64,000 bases of DNA, taken from Cytophagales bacterium (GTDB lineage: Bacteria; Bacteroidota; Bacteroidia; Cytophagales; Cytophagaceae). The position numbers were made by a program, and so were the translations under genes. Below the pieces are notes generated by a model. That model did no database searches, was not told where the DNA came from, and saw only the letters and a list, made by a program, of their open reading frames with translations. Every line of letters starts with the position of its first letter. The first letter of the stretch is position 1. The DNA is taken from NCBI GenBank assembly GCA_004294225.1, contig REBA01000009.1, positions 62,001-126,000 of the forward strand, in the 5' to 3' direction. Below, one piece after another: positions 54,119 through 63,762 of the stretch.

Positions 54119-54298
54119 TTGAGAAGGTTAATTTTTTGTTTTCTTCACTTATTTTTTAATCATTTGAGCAATATTTAATTTTTTAAATGTTGCTTTTTTT
54201 ATCTATTTATAACCAAAAAAATTAAGCTTCGTAATTGCATCATAAGCAATTGTAAAATCTGTTTTGTTGTCTCTATTTTTATCAATTAAAGATTATTT

Positions 54299-57200
54299 AT
54301 GCGTTTTTTTTACTATGTTCTAATCATTATTCTAGCATTAAAGCTTAATATTGGCGTTCTTTTTGCAAAATCTGGAACTGAAAATATCGATTATTATTCC
54401 AAAGTAGAACTTGAATACCAAAAAGGAAATTATATCGAAGCACTTGATATTAGTGAGAAATACTTAAAAGAAATTGAAAACTTAGTAGGTAAAAAACATT
54501 TTATATATGCAAGATTGGCTTTTCAAAATGCTAAGATAAATGATGCTTTAGGTGATTTAAGTAATTACAAGAAGAAATTGTCTGAAGCTAGAAAAAGTTT
54601 ACAGCTCTCAGATAAGAAAGATGTAAAATCTCATGCTGAAGCATTATTGTCAGGGGCTGATTGTTTTATTGACTTTGGAGATTATGCCAATGCTCATAAT
54701 TTATTACTCGATTCAAAATTATTGTCTGAAGCTAAATATTCCGCAACCGAGGAACATTATATAGATAAAGTAAAATTAAAATATGCAGAGGTATTACTTT
54801 CAGAAGGATTTATTAACAAGGCATTACCTTTAGTAAATAAATCTTTAGACTATAGAAATAAAAGAGATGTTAGAAAAGATATAGTAAAGAATGAAAAAAC
54901 AGGAGTAGAAAGCAAAGTAGTTCTATCTAGTGAAGAAAGGTTGAATAGGAAAAGAGATATTGCAGATGCTATTAATCTACTAATCAGAATTTACATTGCC
55001 AATGGCAAATTAGCCCAAGCTGATTCTTTGGTAGAAGCTACTACAGAATGGGTTGATGCGGTATTGAGTAAAAAAGACATTACTTATATCAAATACATGA
55101 TGTTGGATGGACAATTGTTAGAATTGGCTGAAGATACAGAACTTGCTGCTGATGTATATGATAAAGCGATGAAGAGTTATAAAAAAATAAAAACACTCAA
55201 ATCAAACAAACCCAATAAAACTATACTTGATATTTTCGAGAAGCAAGTTGCTGCCACTAGATTTGATAATCCTGATAGGGCTTCAAGTCTGACCAAGAAA
55301 ATGAAAAATCAAATTATTAGTGCTTATGGAGAGGAAAATCAATATATAAGTAAAATATATCTTACAGAAGTAATCGAACTAATGTTGGAACAAAATTATG
55401 CTTCCGCAGATACTATGCTTAGGAAGTTGCTTCAAAACAAGAAGATTTATCCAATTGATAACCTTATAAAAGCTAAAGCACTTGATTTGTTACTTGATAT
55501 TCAAGTAGAGTTAAATAAATTCAAAGAAGCCGAAAATACGCTACAACAAATTGTCTCTATAAAAAGAAAGTATTACTCTCCCAATGCACCAGCACTTCAT
55601 CTCAACTATCTCGACTTAGCCAATTTCAAAGTAGTTTATTCTAATCAATTTAAAGAGGTAGATACTTTGTTTACCAATGGTTTGAAAGTAATAGAAGAAG
55701 AAGTTCCTCCTTCTTATCCTTCGTATTTTACTTATCATTACAAATATGCCAAATACTTATACTATTCAGACCGTCTTCAAGAAGCAGAAAAATACTTGTC
55801 AATTGTGGCAGATAATGTAAGATTAGAGTTTGGTAAAAATTCTAAAGAGTTTTGCGAAGCATTATGTCAGTTATCCAATGCCCAAACAGATAATGGAAAT
55901 TATGCTGGAGCAATAGGAAATTTAGAATTAGCAAGTGAAGCACTCAATAACGCCCCTCAGAAATCAGAGGCAGATAGAGTGGGTTTAATAGAACAATATG
56001 TTCACTATTATACCACAATTGGTGATTTTGAGGAAGTGCAAGCACAAGCTAAAAAGGCAGGGCGCATCATTAATAAAAAAGATAAGTTTCAGCTAGAATA
56101 TTCTGGAGCAATAGAGAAAAATATAGAGTTGAAAATAAATCAAGGTTATTATCAAGAAGCAGAGGAGGAGGTAACAGCTCTTCTTGAAAATTATACCAAT
56201 GCACTCGGTAAGGACAATAAAAAGCTTGCTTCATGCTTAGATTTGGCTTCTAGAATAGAAGAAGTTTTTGGTCATTTCTCTAAAGGCGAAGAATACGCTC
56301 AAAAGTCTGCCGAGATTACTAGGTTGAATTTTGGAGATAGTTCATTGGTTCATATGCAAAGCTTGAATCATTTGGTTCAAATATATATTGCTACACATGA
56401 ATATGAATTAGCAGAAAAAATAGCAAACCAAATAGTAAATATCTACAGAAAGAAATTAGAAAAAAAACATATTCTTCTTGCCCAAGGCCTGAATACATTA
56501 GCTCACATAAAAGTAATTAGGAACAAAACAAGTCCCGTTACGGAGAATTACTTTAAAGAGGCACTTCAAATTATTGAATCAACATTAAGCAAAGCCCATC
56601 CCAAATATGCAGAAGTATTAACTAACTACGCACAATTAAAAATTGATTTCAAAGATTTTCAATCAGCAGAGAAACTTCTCAACGAAGCACATCAGGTATA
56701 TCTAAACAAGTTTGGAGAAGGCAATATACATAGTATTCATAGCTTTTTTGTATTAGGAAATCTCCATAGTTATCGAAGAAATTTTGACGCTGCAAAAAAA
56801 GAATTTCTTAAAGCAAGAACCCTCACCAATAAAGTATTTGGAAAGGAACATCCAATGTATGTAAATGCTTTAAGCAAAGAAATTCAGATGGAATATGCCC
56901 TAGGCAATATCAAACAAGCAGCAAAAGACTTCGAGGAAGTAGCCAATATTAATCTAGCATTCATCAGTAATTACTTTGAAGGACTAACAGAAAGAGATAA
57001 AAACATACAGAATGCTAGAATAAAAAGTGATTTTGAGTTTTTTTATAACATAGTTGCCAAATTAGGCAAAGAAGACCCTAGTCTAGTCGCTAAAGCCTAT
57101 AATTATGTCTTAGCTTCAAAATCGATGTTGCTTAATTCAAACATCAAAACCAAAACACGTATCTACGAGAGCAAAGACACTGTTTTGATTAAAAAATATC

Positions 57201-58549
57201 AAGATTGGGTAAGAAAAAAGGAAACAATTTCTAGTTCTTTACTCATTTCAATTAGTCAAAGACAGAAAGATTCTATCAACATAGAGCAGCTTCAAAAAGA
57301 AATACATCAACTTGAAAAAGAAATTGTAACTAAGAGCCAAACTTTTGAGCATCATTTAGCCAAAAATATTCAAATCAACTGGCATCAAGTCAAAGACAGC
57401 CTAAAAGCCAATGATGTGGCTTTAGAAATGCTAAGATGTCGACATTTTACTTATAAATTTTCTGATTCTATTTTTTATCTTTCTCTGGTAATAAGCCCTC
57501 AAAATAAAAATGCTCCTGAAATGATTGTGCTTCCCAACGGGAATCAGATGGAGAAAAAATACTTTAGCTATTATAAGAATTGCGTTCGATTCGATTTGCA
57601 AGATGTATATTCTAAAAAAATATTTTGGGAGCCATTAAAGAATGTTATTGGAGAAGGTAAAAAGATTTATTTTTCTCCTGATGGGGTATATCATCTTATT
57701 AATCTAGAGGGAATACCTAGTGGTAAAATTGGGCAAAACGTAATTGATGAGGAAACAATCGTACTTGTCGCAAACACTAAAGATATTGCACATAAAGCCA
57801 AGAAAATCAAAGCATCTAAAAATGATAAGAATAAAATTGAGCTTATCGGTAATCCACAATTTTATATTTCTGAAATTAAAAATTCTAAGCAAAGACGTGT
57901 AGTGTCTTCTCTGCCGGGTTCTGAAACAGAAGTCAAAGAAATAGGTACTATTTTGAATAAAAAAGGAATTCAAACGGATGTTTTACTTAGTGCCAACGCA
58001 AGTGAGCAAAACATAAAGTCGATGGTAGATCCTCAGATATTTCATATAGCAACCCATGGCTTCTTTTTGGCAAACCCATCTAGTATAGATGCAAATCGCT
58101 TATTTCTAAATGATCAGCAGGAGAAACACAGCCCATTACTTCGAGCGGGTTTATTATTGACCAATGGAGGCAAATTATTTGATACAAAAAATATTTATAA
58201 GTTTAATAGTGAAGATGGAATACTTACCGCTAATGAAGCAATGAACCTACATTTAGACCATACAGATTTGGTTGTTTTGAGTGCTTGCGAGACAGCCGCA
58301 GGAGAAGTAAGTACTGGTGAAGGCGTTTATGGGCTTCAGCGTTCATTCATGGTAGCCGGAGCAAAGAGTGTAATTATTTCCTTGTTTAAGGTCTCAGATA
58401 GTATTACCGAAGAATTAATGGCAAGTTTTTATAAGAAATGGATAGAATCAGGGGATAAAAGAGCCGCATTTATAGCAGCTAAAAAAGAGATAAGGGAAAA
58501 GTATAACCAAGCCAATTATTGGGCTAATTTCATTATGATGGGTTTATAA
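54299..58549 (+). CDS. exported TPR-CHAT protein (caspase-like peptidase)
   Basis: A 1416-residue protein. Residues 1-24 are a signal peptide, so it works outside the cytoplasm. Roughly residues 30-1000 are tandem TPR-like helical pairs, repeating a ~42-residue pattern (YAEVLTNYAQLKIDFKDF, for example). Residues ~1080-1416 are a CHAT domain: His1253 in IATHGFF and Cys1330 in LSACETA form the caspase-like dyad, and GEGVYGLQRSFMVAGA and YWANFIMMG are family motifs. CHAT proteins cleave partner proteins; the substrate here is unknown. It sits alone, with no defence or T9SS partner next to it, and ends before tRNA-Leu. Confidence 0.9.
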   Translation: MRFFYYVLIIILALKLNIGVLFAKSGTENIDYYSKVELEYQKGNYIEALDISEKYLKEIENLVGKKHFIYARLAFQNAKINDALGDLSNYKKKLSEARKSLQLSDKKDVKSHAEALLSGADCFIDFGDYANAHNLLLDSKLLSEAKYSATEEHYIDKVKLKYAEVLLSEGFINKALPLVNKSLDYRNKRDVRKDIVKNEKTGVESKVVLSSEERLNRKRDIADAINLLIRIYIANGKLAQADSLVEATTEWVDAVLSKKDITYIKYMMLDGQLLELAEDTELAADVYDKAMKSYKKIKTLKSNKPNKTILDIFEKQVAATRFDNPDRASSLTKKMKNQIISAYGEENQYISKIYLTEVIELMLEQNYASADTMLRKLLQNKKIYPIDNLIKAKALDLLLDIQVELNKFKEAENTLQQIVSIKRKYYSPNAPALHLNYLDLANFKVVYSNQFKEVDTLFTNGLKVIEEEVPPSYPSYFTYHYKYAKYLYYSDRLQEAEKYLSIVADNVRLEFGKNSKEFCEALCQLSNAQTDNGNYAGAIGNLELASEALNNAPQKSEADRVGLIEQYVHYYTTIGDFEEVQAQAKKAGRIINKKDKFQLEYSGAIEKNIELKINQGYYQEAEEEVTALLENYTNALGKDNKKLASCLDLASRIEEVFGHFSKGEEYAQKSAEITRLNFGDSSLVHMQSLNHLVQIYIATHEYELAEKIANQIVNIYRKKLEKKHILLAQGLNTLAHIKVIRNKTSPVTENYFKEALQIIESTLSKAHPKYAEVLTNYAQLKIDFKDFQSAEKLLNEAHQVYLNKFGEGNIHSIHSFFVLGNLHSYRRNFDAAKKEFLKARTLTNKVFGKEHPMYVNALSKEIQMEYALGNIKQAAKDFEEVANINLAFISNYFEGLTERDKNIQNARIKSDFEFFYNIVAKLGKEDPSLVAKAYNYVLASKSMLLNSNIKTKTRIYESKDTVLIKKYQDWVRKKETISSSLLISISQRQKDSINIEQLQKEIHQLEKEIVTKSQTFEHHLAKNIQINWHQVKDSLKANDVALEMLRCRHFTYKFSDSIFYLSLVISPQNKNAPEMIVLPNGNQMEKKYFSYYKNCVRFDLQDVYSKKIFWEPLKNVIGEGKKIYFSPDGVYHLINLEGIPSGKIGQNVIDEETIVLVANTKDIAHKAKKIKASKNDKNKIELIGNPQFYISEIKNSKQRRVVSSLPGSETEVKEIGTILNKKGIQTDVLLSANASEQNIKSMVDPQIFHIATHGFFLANPSSIDANRLFLNDQQEKHSPLLRAGLLLTNGGKLFDTKNIYKFNSEDGILTANEAMNLHLDHTDLVVLSACETAAGEVSTGEGVYGLQRSFMVAGAKSVIISLFKVSDSITEELMASFYKKWIESGDKRAAFIAAKKEIREKYNQANYWANFIMMGL

Positions 58550-58576
58550 AAATAGATAGATATTTTTATAATACGC

Positions 58577-58607
58577 TTTGTAATTATAAAATAAAATGAT
58601 ACTTTTG
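58577..58607 (+). promoter_or_regulatory. Bacteroidota-type promoter of tRNA-Leu
   Basis: TTTG at 58577-58580, 19 bases, then TACTTTTG at 58600-58607: an exact fit to TTTG-N19-TAnnTTTG, with start near 58614, 13 bases before the tRNA. Confidence 0.7.
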
Positions 58608-58626
58608 CCAACCAATTAAAAAATGA

Positions 58627-58708
58627 GCGGATGTGGCGAAATTGGTAGACGCACTAGACTTAGGATCTAGCGCTGCGAGGCATGGGGGTTCGAGTCCCTC
58701 CATCCGCA
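58627..58708 (+). tRNA. tRNA-Leu (anticodon UAG)
   Basis: Acceptor GCGGATG pairs with CATCCGC; the anticodon stem CTAGA/TCTAG frames the loop CTTAGGA with anticodon TAG; a long variable arm follows, as expected for leucine; the TpsiC arm contains GGTTCGAGTCCC. CCA is not encoded, unlike tRNA-Glu at 23835. Confidence 0.95.
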
Positions 58709-58710
58709 CA

Positions 58711-58747
58711 AAAAAAGGATTGTTCTGAAAAGAGCAATCCTTTTTTT
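58711..58747 (+). terminator. terminator after tRNA-Leu
   Basis: AAAAAAGGATTG pairs with CAATCCTTTTTT across 12 bases, ending in a T-run 3 bases from the tRNA end. Confidence 0.8.
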
Positions 58748-58816
58748 CTAATACTTTTGAATAAGAAATTAACAACCTCAAAAAAATACACTAATCAATA
58801 GTTTATATTATAATAC

Positions 58817-58924
58817 CTTGGGCACATCCCGCTGAAAAAGCGGGTCGGGCTGTACGCTACAAGTCCGACCACTCAAAATGCCCACCCGCTTCGGGCTTTT
58901 CGCTTCCATCCCTTGTGCGACATC
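58817..58924. repeat. GC-rich structured intergenic repeat (REP-like)
   Basis: A stretch clearly richer in G and C than its surroundings. CCCGCT-GAAAA-AGCGGG at 58828-58844 forms a perfect hairpin, and GGTCGGGCT at 58843-58851 pairs with AGTCCGACC at 58862-58870 around a 10-base loop. CCACCCGCTTCGGGC follows. From memory, Bacteroidota genomes carry similar dispersed repeats (REP/BIME-like). It lies within the 509-bp gap 58709-59217, which holds no ORF apart from this, a candidate TATCTTTG -7 element at 59170-59177, and the tRNA terminator. Confidence 0.6.
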
Positions 58925-59217
58925 AGTTCGTGTGGTATGAGGTTTCGTTTTTTTTAATTTTTATGTTTCAGTGAGAAGCTGAAAATTGGAAAAAGTGCAA
59001 GAGAGACCCTTGTACTAGATATTATTTTACATTCTAGTAAATAGGTGTATATCGCTTTTAAATCTGAAACCACCCACACAGTAGGTAATGAATAGACCAA
59101 TGTAGTAATTTTTTGTTTTGCTGAATATTATGAAATGGTTAAGTAGGATTAATTTCTCGATTTTATAACTATCTTTGGGCTAAGTTATATCAATTTTATT
59201 CAATTAAAACAAACACT

Positions 59218-59823
59218 ATGAACAAGATTAAAGTATTTACAGCATTAGTAGGCTTATTAATTTCTTTTACCACTACAGCACAAAGAGTTTCATTGGTAGA
59301 TGGTAGTGTCGCATCTCTAAAAGGAGAAAAAAAAGTAAACATACAATTTGATTATGATGGAATGGGAGTAGGTAGCTTTGCCGATGAAAGTGATTATGTT
59401 GCCAAGAAAAAGAAAGATTATAATGAAAAAGAGCCAGGCAGAGGCGACACATGGGAAAAATCTTGGATTGGTGATAGAAAGAATCGCTTTGAGCCACAAT
59501 TTATTGAATTGTTTTCTAAACACTCTTCTATAATAGTTGGAAATTATCCTGATGCAAAATATACGCTAGTGTTCAAAACAACATTTACAGAACCAGGATT
59601 TAATGTTTACGTAGCTCGTAAAAATGCTACTATTAATGGTATTGCTACTGTAATAGAGACAACTTCAAAGAAAGTTATAGCTGAATACAGGGTCAATAAG
59701 GCACCAGGACGCACTTTCGGTGGTTATGATTTTGATACAGGAACACGTATTCAAGAGGCTTATGCAACTGCTGGCAAAGGATTAGGCAAAACTATTGCTG
59801 ATGCATTAAAAAAGATTAAATAA
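59218..59823 (+). CDS. small secreted hypothetical protein
   Basis: A 201-residue protein with a signal peptide (MNKIKVFTALVGLLISFTTTAQ). The mature part is strand-rich with VNIQFDYDGMGVGSFADE and YTLVFKTTFTEPGFNVYV, then IATVIETTSKKVIAEYRV. The pattern resembles small periplasmic or outer-membrane-linked lipid-binding proteins of the DUF4136 sort, but I cannot assign it. It starts 41 bases after a TATCTTTG element and is followed by a strong terminator. Confidence 0.65.
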   Translation: MNKIKVFTALVGLLISFTTTAQRVSLVDGSVASLKGEKKVNIQFDYDGMGVGSFADESDYVAKKKKDYNEKEPGRGDTWEKSWIGDRKNRFEPQFIELFSKHSSIIVGNYPDAKYTLVFKTTFTEPGFNVYVARKNATINGIATVIETTSKKVIAEYRVNKAPGRTFGGYDFDTGTRIQEAYATAGKGLGKTIADALKKIK

Positions 59824-59836
59824 TTATTTTTACTTT

Positions 59837-59880
59837 CATATTTAAAAGACCATCATCCTAGTAATGGTCTTTTAAATATG
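59837..59880 (+). terminator. terminator after the secreted hypothetical protein
   Basis: CATATTTAAAAGACCAT at 59837-59853 pairs perfectly with ATGGTCTTTTAAATATG at 59864-59880 across 10 bases, a 17-bp stem 14 bases after the stop. Confidence 0.8.
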
Positions 59881-59996
59881 AAATTTTTAGGTTAAAGGTT
59901 CTGGAGTGGATTTATTTCTGGCGATAAAATCACAAAAAATTGATTACAAAAGTCTTTAGGGTTTTATAAAACCTAATTGACGTGAATATCATAGCA

Positions 59997-60518
59997 TCAA
60001 AACACAACCCTGATTTCCTCTTTAATAAATTTCAAGGCTGGGCTTATTGGGTCTTGATTTCTTTGCATTAAGTTTTCAAAAACCATTTTAGCAAGTTCTA
60101 TACTTCTTGCATCTTTTGGAACATCTAGAGCAGCTGAATTGATAATAGACATCACATCTTCCATTGCTTTTTTTATCAGATTCCAAGAATTGTCTGTCAT
60201 ATAAACTTGTTGAGATAAATTATGATTGTATTCATTCCTGATTTCAGTAAGTAGTTTTTGATGAAATTGAGAAACATCTATGCCTGGTTCATTGATTCTA
60301 ATGACGAGATTATGTGGTGAAATTCTTTCTAAAAAAAGACACATTCTTTCATAAGCTTGCAATCTTATGGGTAGTATTATGTCGGTATTTTTTAATTTCA
60401 GCTCTACCACTCTTTTCTCAAATTCTTTGGCTAGAAATGAATTAATCGTTACGTACATTCCATAAAGCACCAAAGCTGCTGGTAAAATTATTTTCAATAA
60501 ATCTAATAGTGTTTCCAT
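59997..60518 (-). CDS. conserved Bacteroidota membrane-anchored protein
   Basis: A 173-residue protein with one N-terminal membrane helix (LLKIILPAALVLYGMYVTI), then a helical cytoplasmic region with LPIRLQAYERMCLFLERISPHNLVIR and a C-terminal KFIKEEIRVVF. I associate this pattern with a conserved uncharacterised Bacteroidota family (DUF7935). It is the last gene of the cysS-M28-RDD run, 34 bases after the RDD gene. Function unknown. Confidence 0.65.
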   Translation of the reverse strand: METLLDLLKIILPAALVLYGMYVTINSFLAKEFEKRVVELKLKNTDIILPIRLQAYERMCLFLERISPHNLVIRINEPGIDVSQFHQKLLTEIRNEYNHNLSQQVYMTDNSWNLIKKAMEDVMSIINSAALDVPKDARSIELAKMVFENLMQRNQDPISPALKFIKEEIRVVF

Positions 60519-60552
60519 TTTGGTATAATTTAATTAAAGATTGATTTGAATT

Positions 60553-60978
60553 TTATTTAAGGGTTACATAGGAGTCATGCACTACTCTTGTTTTAGAGAG
60601 TTGGTCATGCCATCCCAAACTGAAAATTAGAAAAGACAAGTTATCCAATGGGATATTTCTAGAAATAGAACGAATAGCTATGGCGGCTATGCTGGGTTTT
60701 TCGCCTTCATCATTCACTACTCTGGTTTTGGTAATGAATTTTCCAATAGATTTTGAAAAAAACAATTCTGTAAAAAAGTAATAGCAAGTACTTAATACAA
60801 GCAAGTATATCAAAACTTTAGGGTCTTCGTTTTGCAGGTTTTCTATCTTTATCTCAATGCCCAGATATCGATGAGCCTTAATTAATAAAAAAAATACCAA
60901 CTGGTCTATCACATAATTAATAATTCTGGTGGGTAGAGAAGCTATTTGGTATTGTTTACCCTGATCGTTTATCTCCAT
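60553..60978 (-). CDS. RDD family membrane protein
   Basis: A 141-residue protein with about three membrane spans. The N-terminal PTRIINYVIDQLVFFLL and the later FFSKSIGKFITKTRVVNDEGEKPS are the RDD-domain pattern; RSISRNIPLDNLSFLIF completes it. RDD proteins are thought to act in transport or membrane packaging, with no firm role known. It begins one base after the M28 peptidase ends, so the two are surely co-transcribed. Confidence 0.85.
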   Translation of the reverse strand: MEINDQGKQYQIASLPTRIINYVIDQLVFFLLIKAHRYLGIEIKIENLQNEDPKVLIYLLVLSTCYYFFTELFFSKSIGKFITKTRVVNDEGEKPSIAAIAIRSISRNIPLDNLSFLIFSLGWHDQLSKTRVVHDSYVTLK

Positions 60979-60979
60979 A

Positions 60980-62011
60980 TTATTCGTTGTATAAAACTTC
61001 CAGCAGGGTTTGTCCTACAGCGTTCAAAGTAATTTTGTCAATAATTTCCATATTGTCTTTATGGGTATGATGGTACCAACCAAAGTAGGAGTTTGCTTCA
61101 TCGTTATATTCAATGATGTCAATCATAGGTATTCTGGCGATGTTATTGACATAGCTATGGTCATCTGTTATTCCAGGGGTTTTCTCAAAAGTAAAGAATT
61201 GCCCAAAACCTGCTTTATGAGCTGTGTTCCATATTTTTTGCATCACTTCTGGGGCAAAGTTCATGCTTGTCCCCTCCATGGCAAATACGGCATCTTTAGC
61301 ACCTACCATATCTAGCAATATTCCGTAATATGCAGAATAATTGGGGGTGTGTTTGTTTTTTGCCCAATATTGAGAGCCAAGACACCAGCTATCCGAAGTT
61401 CCTGTTCCAGGCATACCTTCTGAATAGCCATAGTCTTCACTATCGAAGAAAATGATGTCAATACCTATGGCCAATTTTGGTTCAGAGATTTGAATTACCC
61501 TAGCAAGCTCAATCAGAACACCTACTCCACTTGCTCCATCATTGGCACCATCTATAGGAGTGTTTTTTTGAATACTATCTTTTTCGGCAAATGGTCTAGA
61601 ATCCCAATGAGCAGCAAGGAGTATGCGTTTGTTCGATTGAGGATTGATGCTAGCAATAATATTTCTACTTTTCAGCATTGTTCCATCAAATGCTCTGGCT
61701 TGAAAATTTTGTTCTATTACTTCAAAATTATATTTCTTCAATTGATTGACTAAGTAATCGCCACACTTTACATGAGCTACAGAATTTGGGATTCTGTGAC
61801 CAAAAGCTACTTGTTGAGCAATAAAGTAATAAGCACTATCGCTATTGAAACTTGGAGCTTTGATGATAGGTCTACTGTCATTGCTTTTAGTAGCTTGTTT
61901 CTGCGATGTTTCATTGCAGCTAAAGAGGAGAGCAGTAATAGCTAGAATCATCCATAAGATGATTGAGGAATGATTTTGTGGATTACTGATTTTGCTTCTA
62001 TTATTCTTCAT
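60980..62011 (-). CDS. M28 family peptidase lipoprotein (glutaminyl cyclase-like)
   Basis: An exported lipoprotein of 343 residues with a hydrophobic start ending ALLFSCN (Cys32). The zinc peptidase/cyclase pattern is AAHWDSRPFAEKD, PIDGANDGASGVGVLIELA, DIIFFDSEDYG and SWCLGSQYWAK; late DDHSYVNNIARIPMIDII supplies the last ligand. This resembles the plant-/animal-type glutaminyl cyclases and Bacteroidota QC enzymes that convert N-terminal glutamine to pyroglutamate on exported proteins. It overlaps the 3' end of cysS by 11 bases (ATGAAGAATAA). Confidence 0.88.
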   Translation of the reverse strand: MKNNRSKISNPQNHSSIILWMILAITALLFSCNETSQKQATKSNDSRPIIKAPSFNSDSAYYFIAQQVAFGHRIPNSVAHVKCGDYLVNQLKKYNFEVIEQNFQARAFDGTMLKSRNIIASINPQSNKRILLAAHWDSRPFAEKDSIQKNTPIDGANDGASGVGVLIELARVIQISEPKLAIGIDIIFFDSEDYGYSEGMPGTGTSDSWCLGSQYWAKNKHTPNYSAYYGILLDMVGAKDAVFAMEGTSMNFAPEVMQKIWNTAHKAGFGQFFTFEKTPGITDDHSYVNNIARIPMIDIIEYNDEANSYFGWYHHTHKDNMEIIDKITLNAVGQTLLEVLYNE

Positions 62012-63494
62012 ATTGCCAATCTACTAATGTTTTTGAATCTTTGATAAGTAAGCCTTCTGATTTAAAATAAGATCGTATTTTATCTACTTTTGCATAATCT
62101 TTTTGATTTTTTGCATCTGAATATAGTTCTAATAAACCATTAATAAACCCAGAACTATTCGTGGTTTTTTCTTCTACTAGTCCTAATATATTTTCAACAA
62201 TATCGATGTAGGTCTTTTGTAATAATTCAAATGTTGATTTCTGTATTGTATTGATATCAGATTGATTGGTATTGAATGAGTTTATTTTTTTTAATAAATT
62301 AAATAATGAGGCTATGGTAGCAGCAGTATTAAAATCATCGTTTAAACCTAAAAAGCAATCATTACAAAATTTTATAATTTCAGCATCTAAGGTAGAATTG
62401 ATTGATTCATTAGCACCTTCATCTGGCTTTAAAGTTTTTATTATTTTAAGTCCATTGATGATTTTTTTATAAGCCTTAGTAGATGCTGATAAAGCTTCGT
62501 TAGAGAAATCTAGTGTACCTCTATAATGTGCTTGTAATATAAAGAACCTTATGGTCATTGGGCTATAAGCTTTTTCTAACAAAACATGATTGCCAGTAGT
62601 AAGCTCCTCTACAGTAATAAAATTACCTAATGATCTTGCCATTTTCTGCCCATTGATAGTAACCATATTATTGTGTAGCCAATATTTTGCTGGGGTGCAA
62701 CCAAAGCAAGAATTACTTTGAGCCAATTCAGATTCATGATGAGGAAACTGCAAATCCATTCCTCCACCGTGAATATCAAATTGGTTGCCAAGGTATTTAG
62801 TACTCATGGCCGTACATTCTAGATGCCAACCAGGGAAACCTTCACTCCAAGGAGAATCCCAACGCATCAAATGTTCGGGAGATGCTTTTTTCCATAAAGC
62901 AAAATCCATTGGATTCTTCTTTTCTTCCTGACCTTCTAAAGCTCTTGTGCCTTCTAAAAGTTCTTCGGTATTTCTGCCCGATAGTTCCCCATATTTGAAT
63001 TTTGCGGCATATTGTTGGATGTCAAGATAAACGGAGCCATTGCTTTCGTAGGCATAGCCGTTTTCTATTATTTTTTGAGTAATTTTTATTTGTTCGGGAA
63101 TATGTGCTGAGGCTCTTGGTTCTATGCTAGGAGGCAGTACATTGATTTTTTTTAGCATTTGATGAAAGGAGTTGGTGTATTGCTGAACTACTTCCATGGG
63201 TTCTATTTTTTCAATTTTAGCTTTCTTTTGAATTCTGTCTTCTCCAGAGTCTGCTACTTCATCGGTCAAATGTCCTACATCGGTAATGTTGCGAACGTAT
63301 CTTACTTTGTAGCCTAAGAATTTTAGGTACCTATATATTACATCAAAATTAATATTGCTTCTCGCATGGCCAAGATGAGGGTCGCTATATACGGTAGGTC
63401 CACAAACATACATTCCTACAAAAGGGCTGTTCAGTGGTTCGAAGATTTCTTTTTTTCTACTGAGTGTATTATAGACTTTTAAAATTCCCTGCAT
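62001..63494 (-). CDS. cysS: cysteinyl-tRNA synthetase
   Basis: Class I aminoacyl-tRNA synthetase of 497 residues. The HIGH-type motif is [13 protein letters not shown], the zinc ligands are in [24 protein letters not shown] and [10 protein letters not shown], and the KMSKS variant is KMARSLGN. The C-terminal region lies after ~370. It is the first gene of an operon with an M28 peptidase, RDD protein and conserved membrane protein. An AAGCTATTTT / AAAATAGCTT palindrome (63551-63571) lies ~60 bases upstream. Confidence 0.97.
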   Translation of the reverse strand: MQGILKVYNTLSRKKEIFEPLNSPFVGMYVCGPTVYSDPHLGHARSNINFDVIYRYLKFLGYKVRYVRNITDVGHLTDEVADSGEDRIQKKAKIEKIEPMEVVQQYTNSFHQMLKKINVLPPSIEPRASAHIPEQIKITQKIIENGYAYESNGSVYLDIQQYAAKFKYGELSGRNTEELLEGTRALEGQEEKKNPMDFALWKKASPEHLMRWDSPWSEGFPGWHLECTAMSTKYLGNQFDIHGGGMDLQFPHHESELAQSNSCFGCTPAKYWLHNNMVTINGQKMARSLGNFITVEELTTGNHVLLEKAYSPMTIRFFILQAHYRGTLDFSNEALSASTKAYKKIINGLKIIKTLKPDEGANESINSTLDAEIIKFCNDCFLGLNDDFNTAATIASLFNLLKKINSFNTNQSDINTIQKSTFELLQKTYIDIVENILGLVEEKTTNSSGFINGLLELYSDAKNQKDYAKVDKIRSYFKSEGLLIKDSKTLVDWQYEE

Positions 63495-63762
63495 TTTTAT
63501 AAATTAATATTATTTCAAAATATAAAATCTTATTATTCTTTTATCTCGCAAAGCTATTTTAAAAATAGCTTATCCCCAAAGATTATTGAAGGTTGTTAGG
63601 AATTGATATTTAAAATAGAGCTATAAAGATAATTTACCATTTTCAAAGGTATGTAATCCAAGAATAAGAATTAAGTTGTGATAATGAAACTGTATTATTT
63701 TTTAAATAGGTCTTTGTTTTTATTGCCCTATTTTGTTTAACTTCCAATAAAAATACATTGAA

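Noticed and set aside
54299-58549. CHAT protein as part of a CRISPR type III-E (Craspase) system
   Set aside because: There is no gRAMP effector, cas gene or repeat array nearby, and the protein has a signal peptide.
59273-59523. Two minus-strand frames inside the secreted hypothetical gene
   Set aside because: They are antisense, lack similarity to known proteins and overlap a gene with a clear signal peptide.
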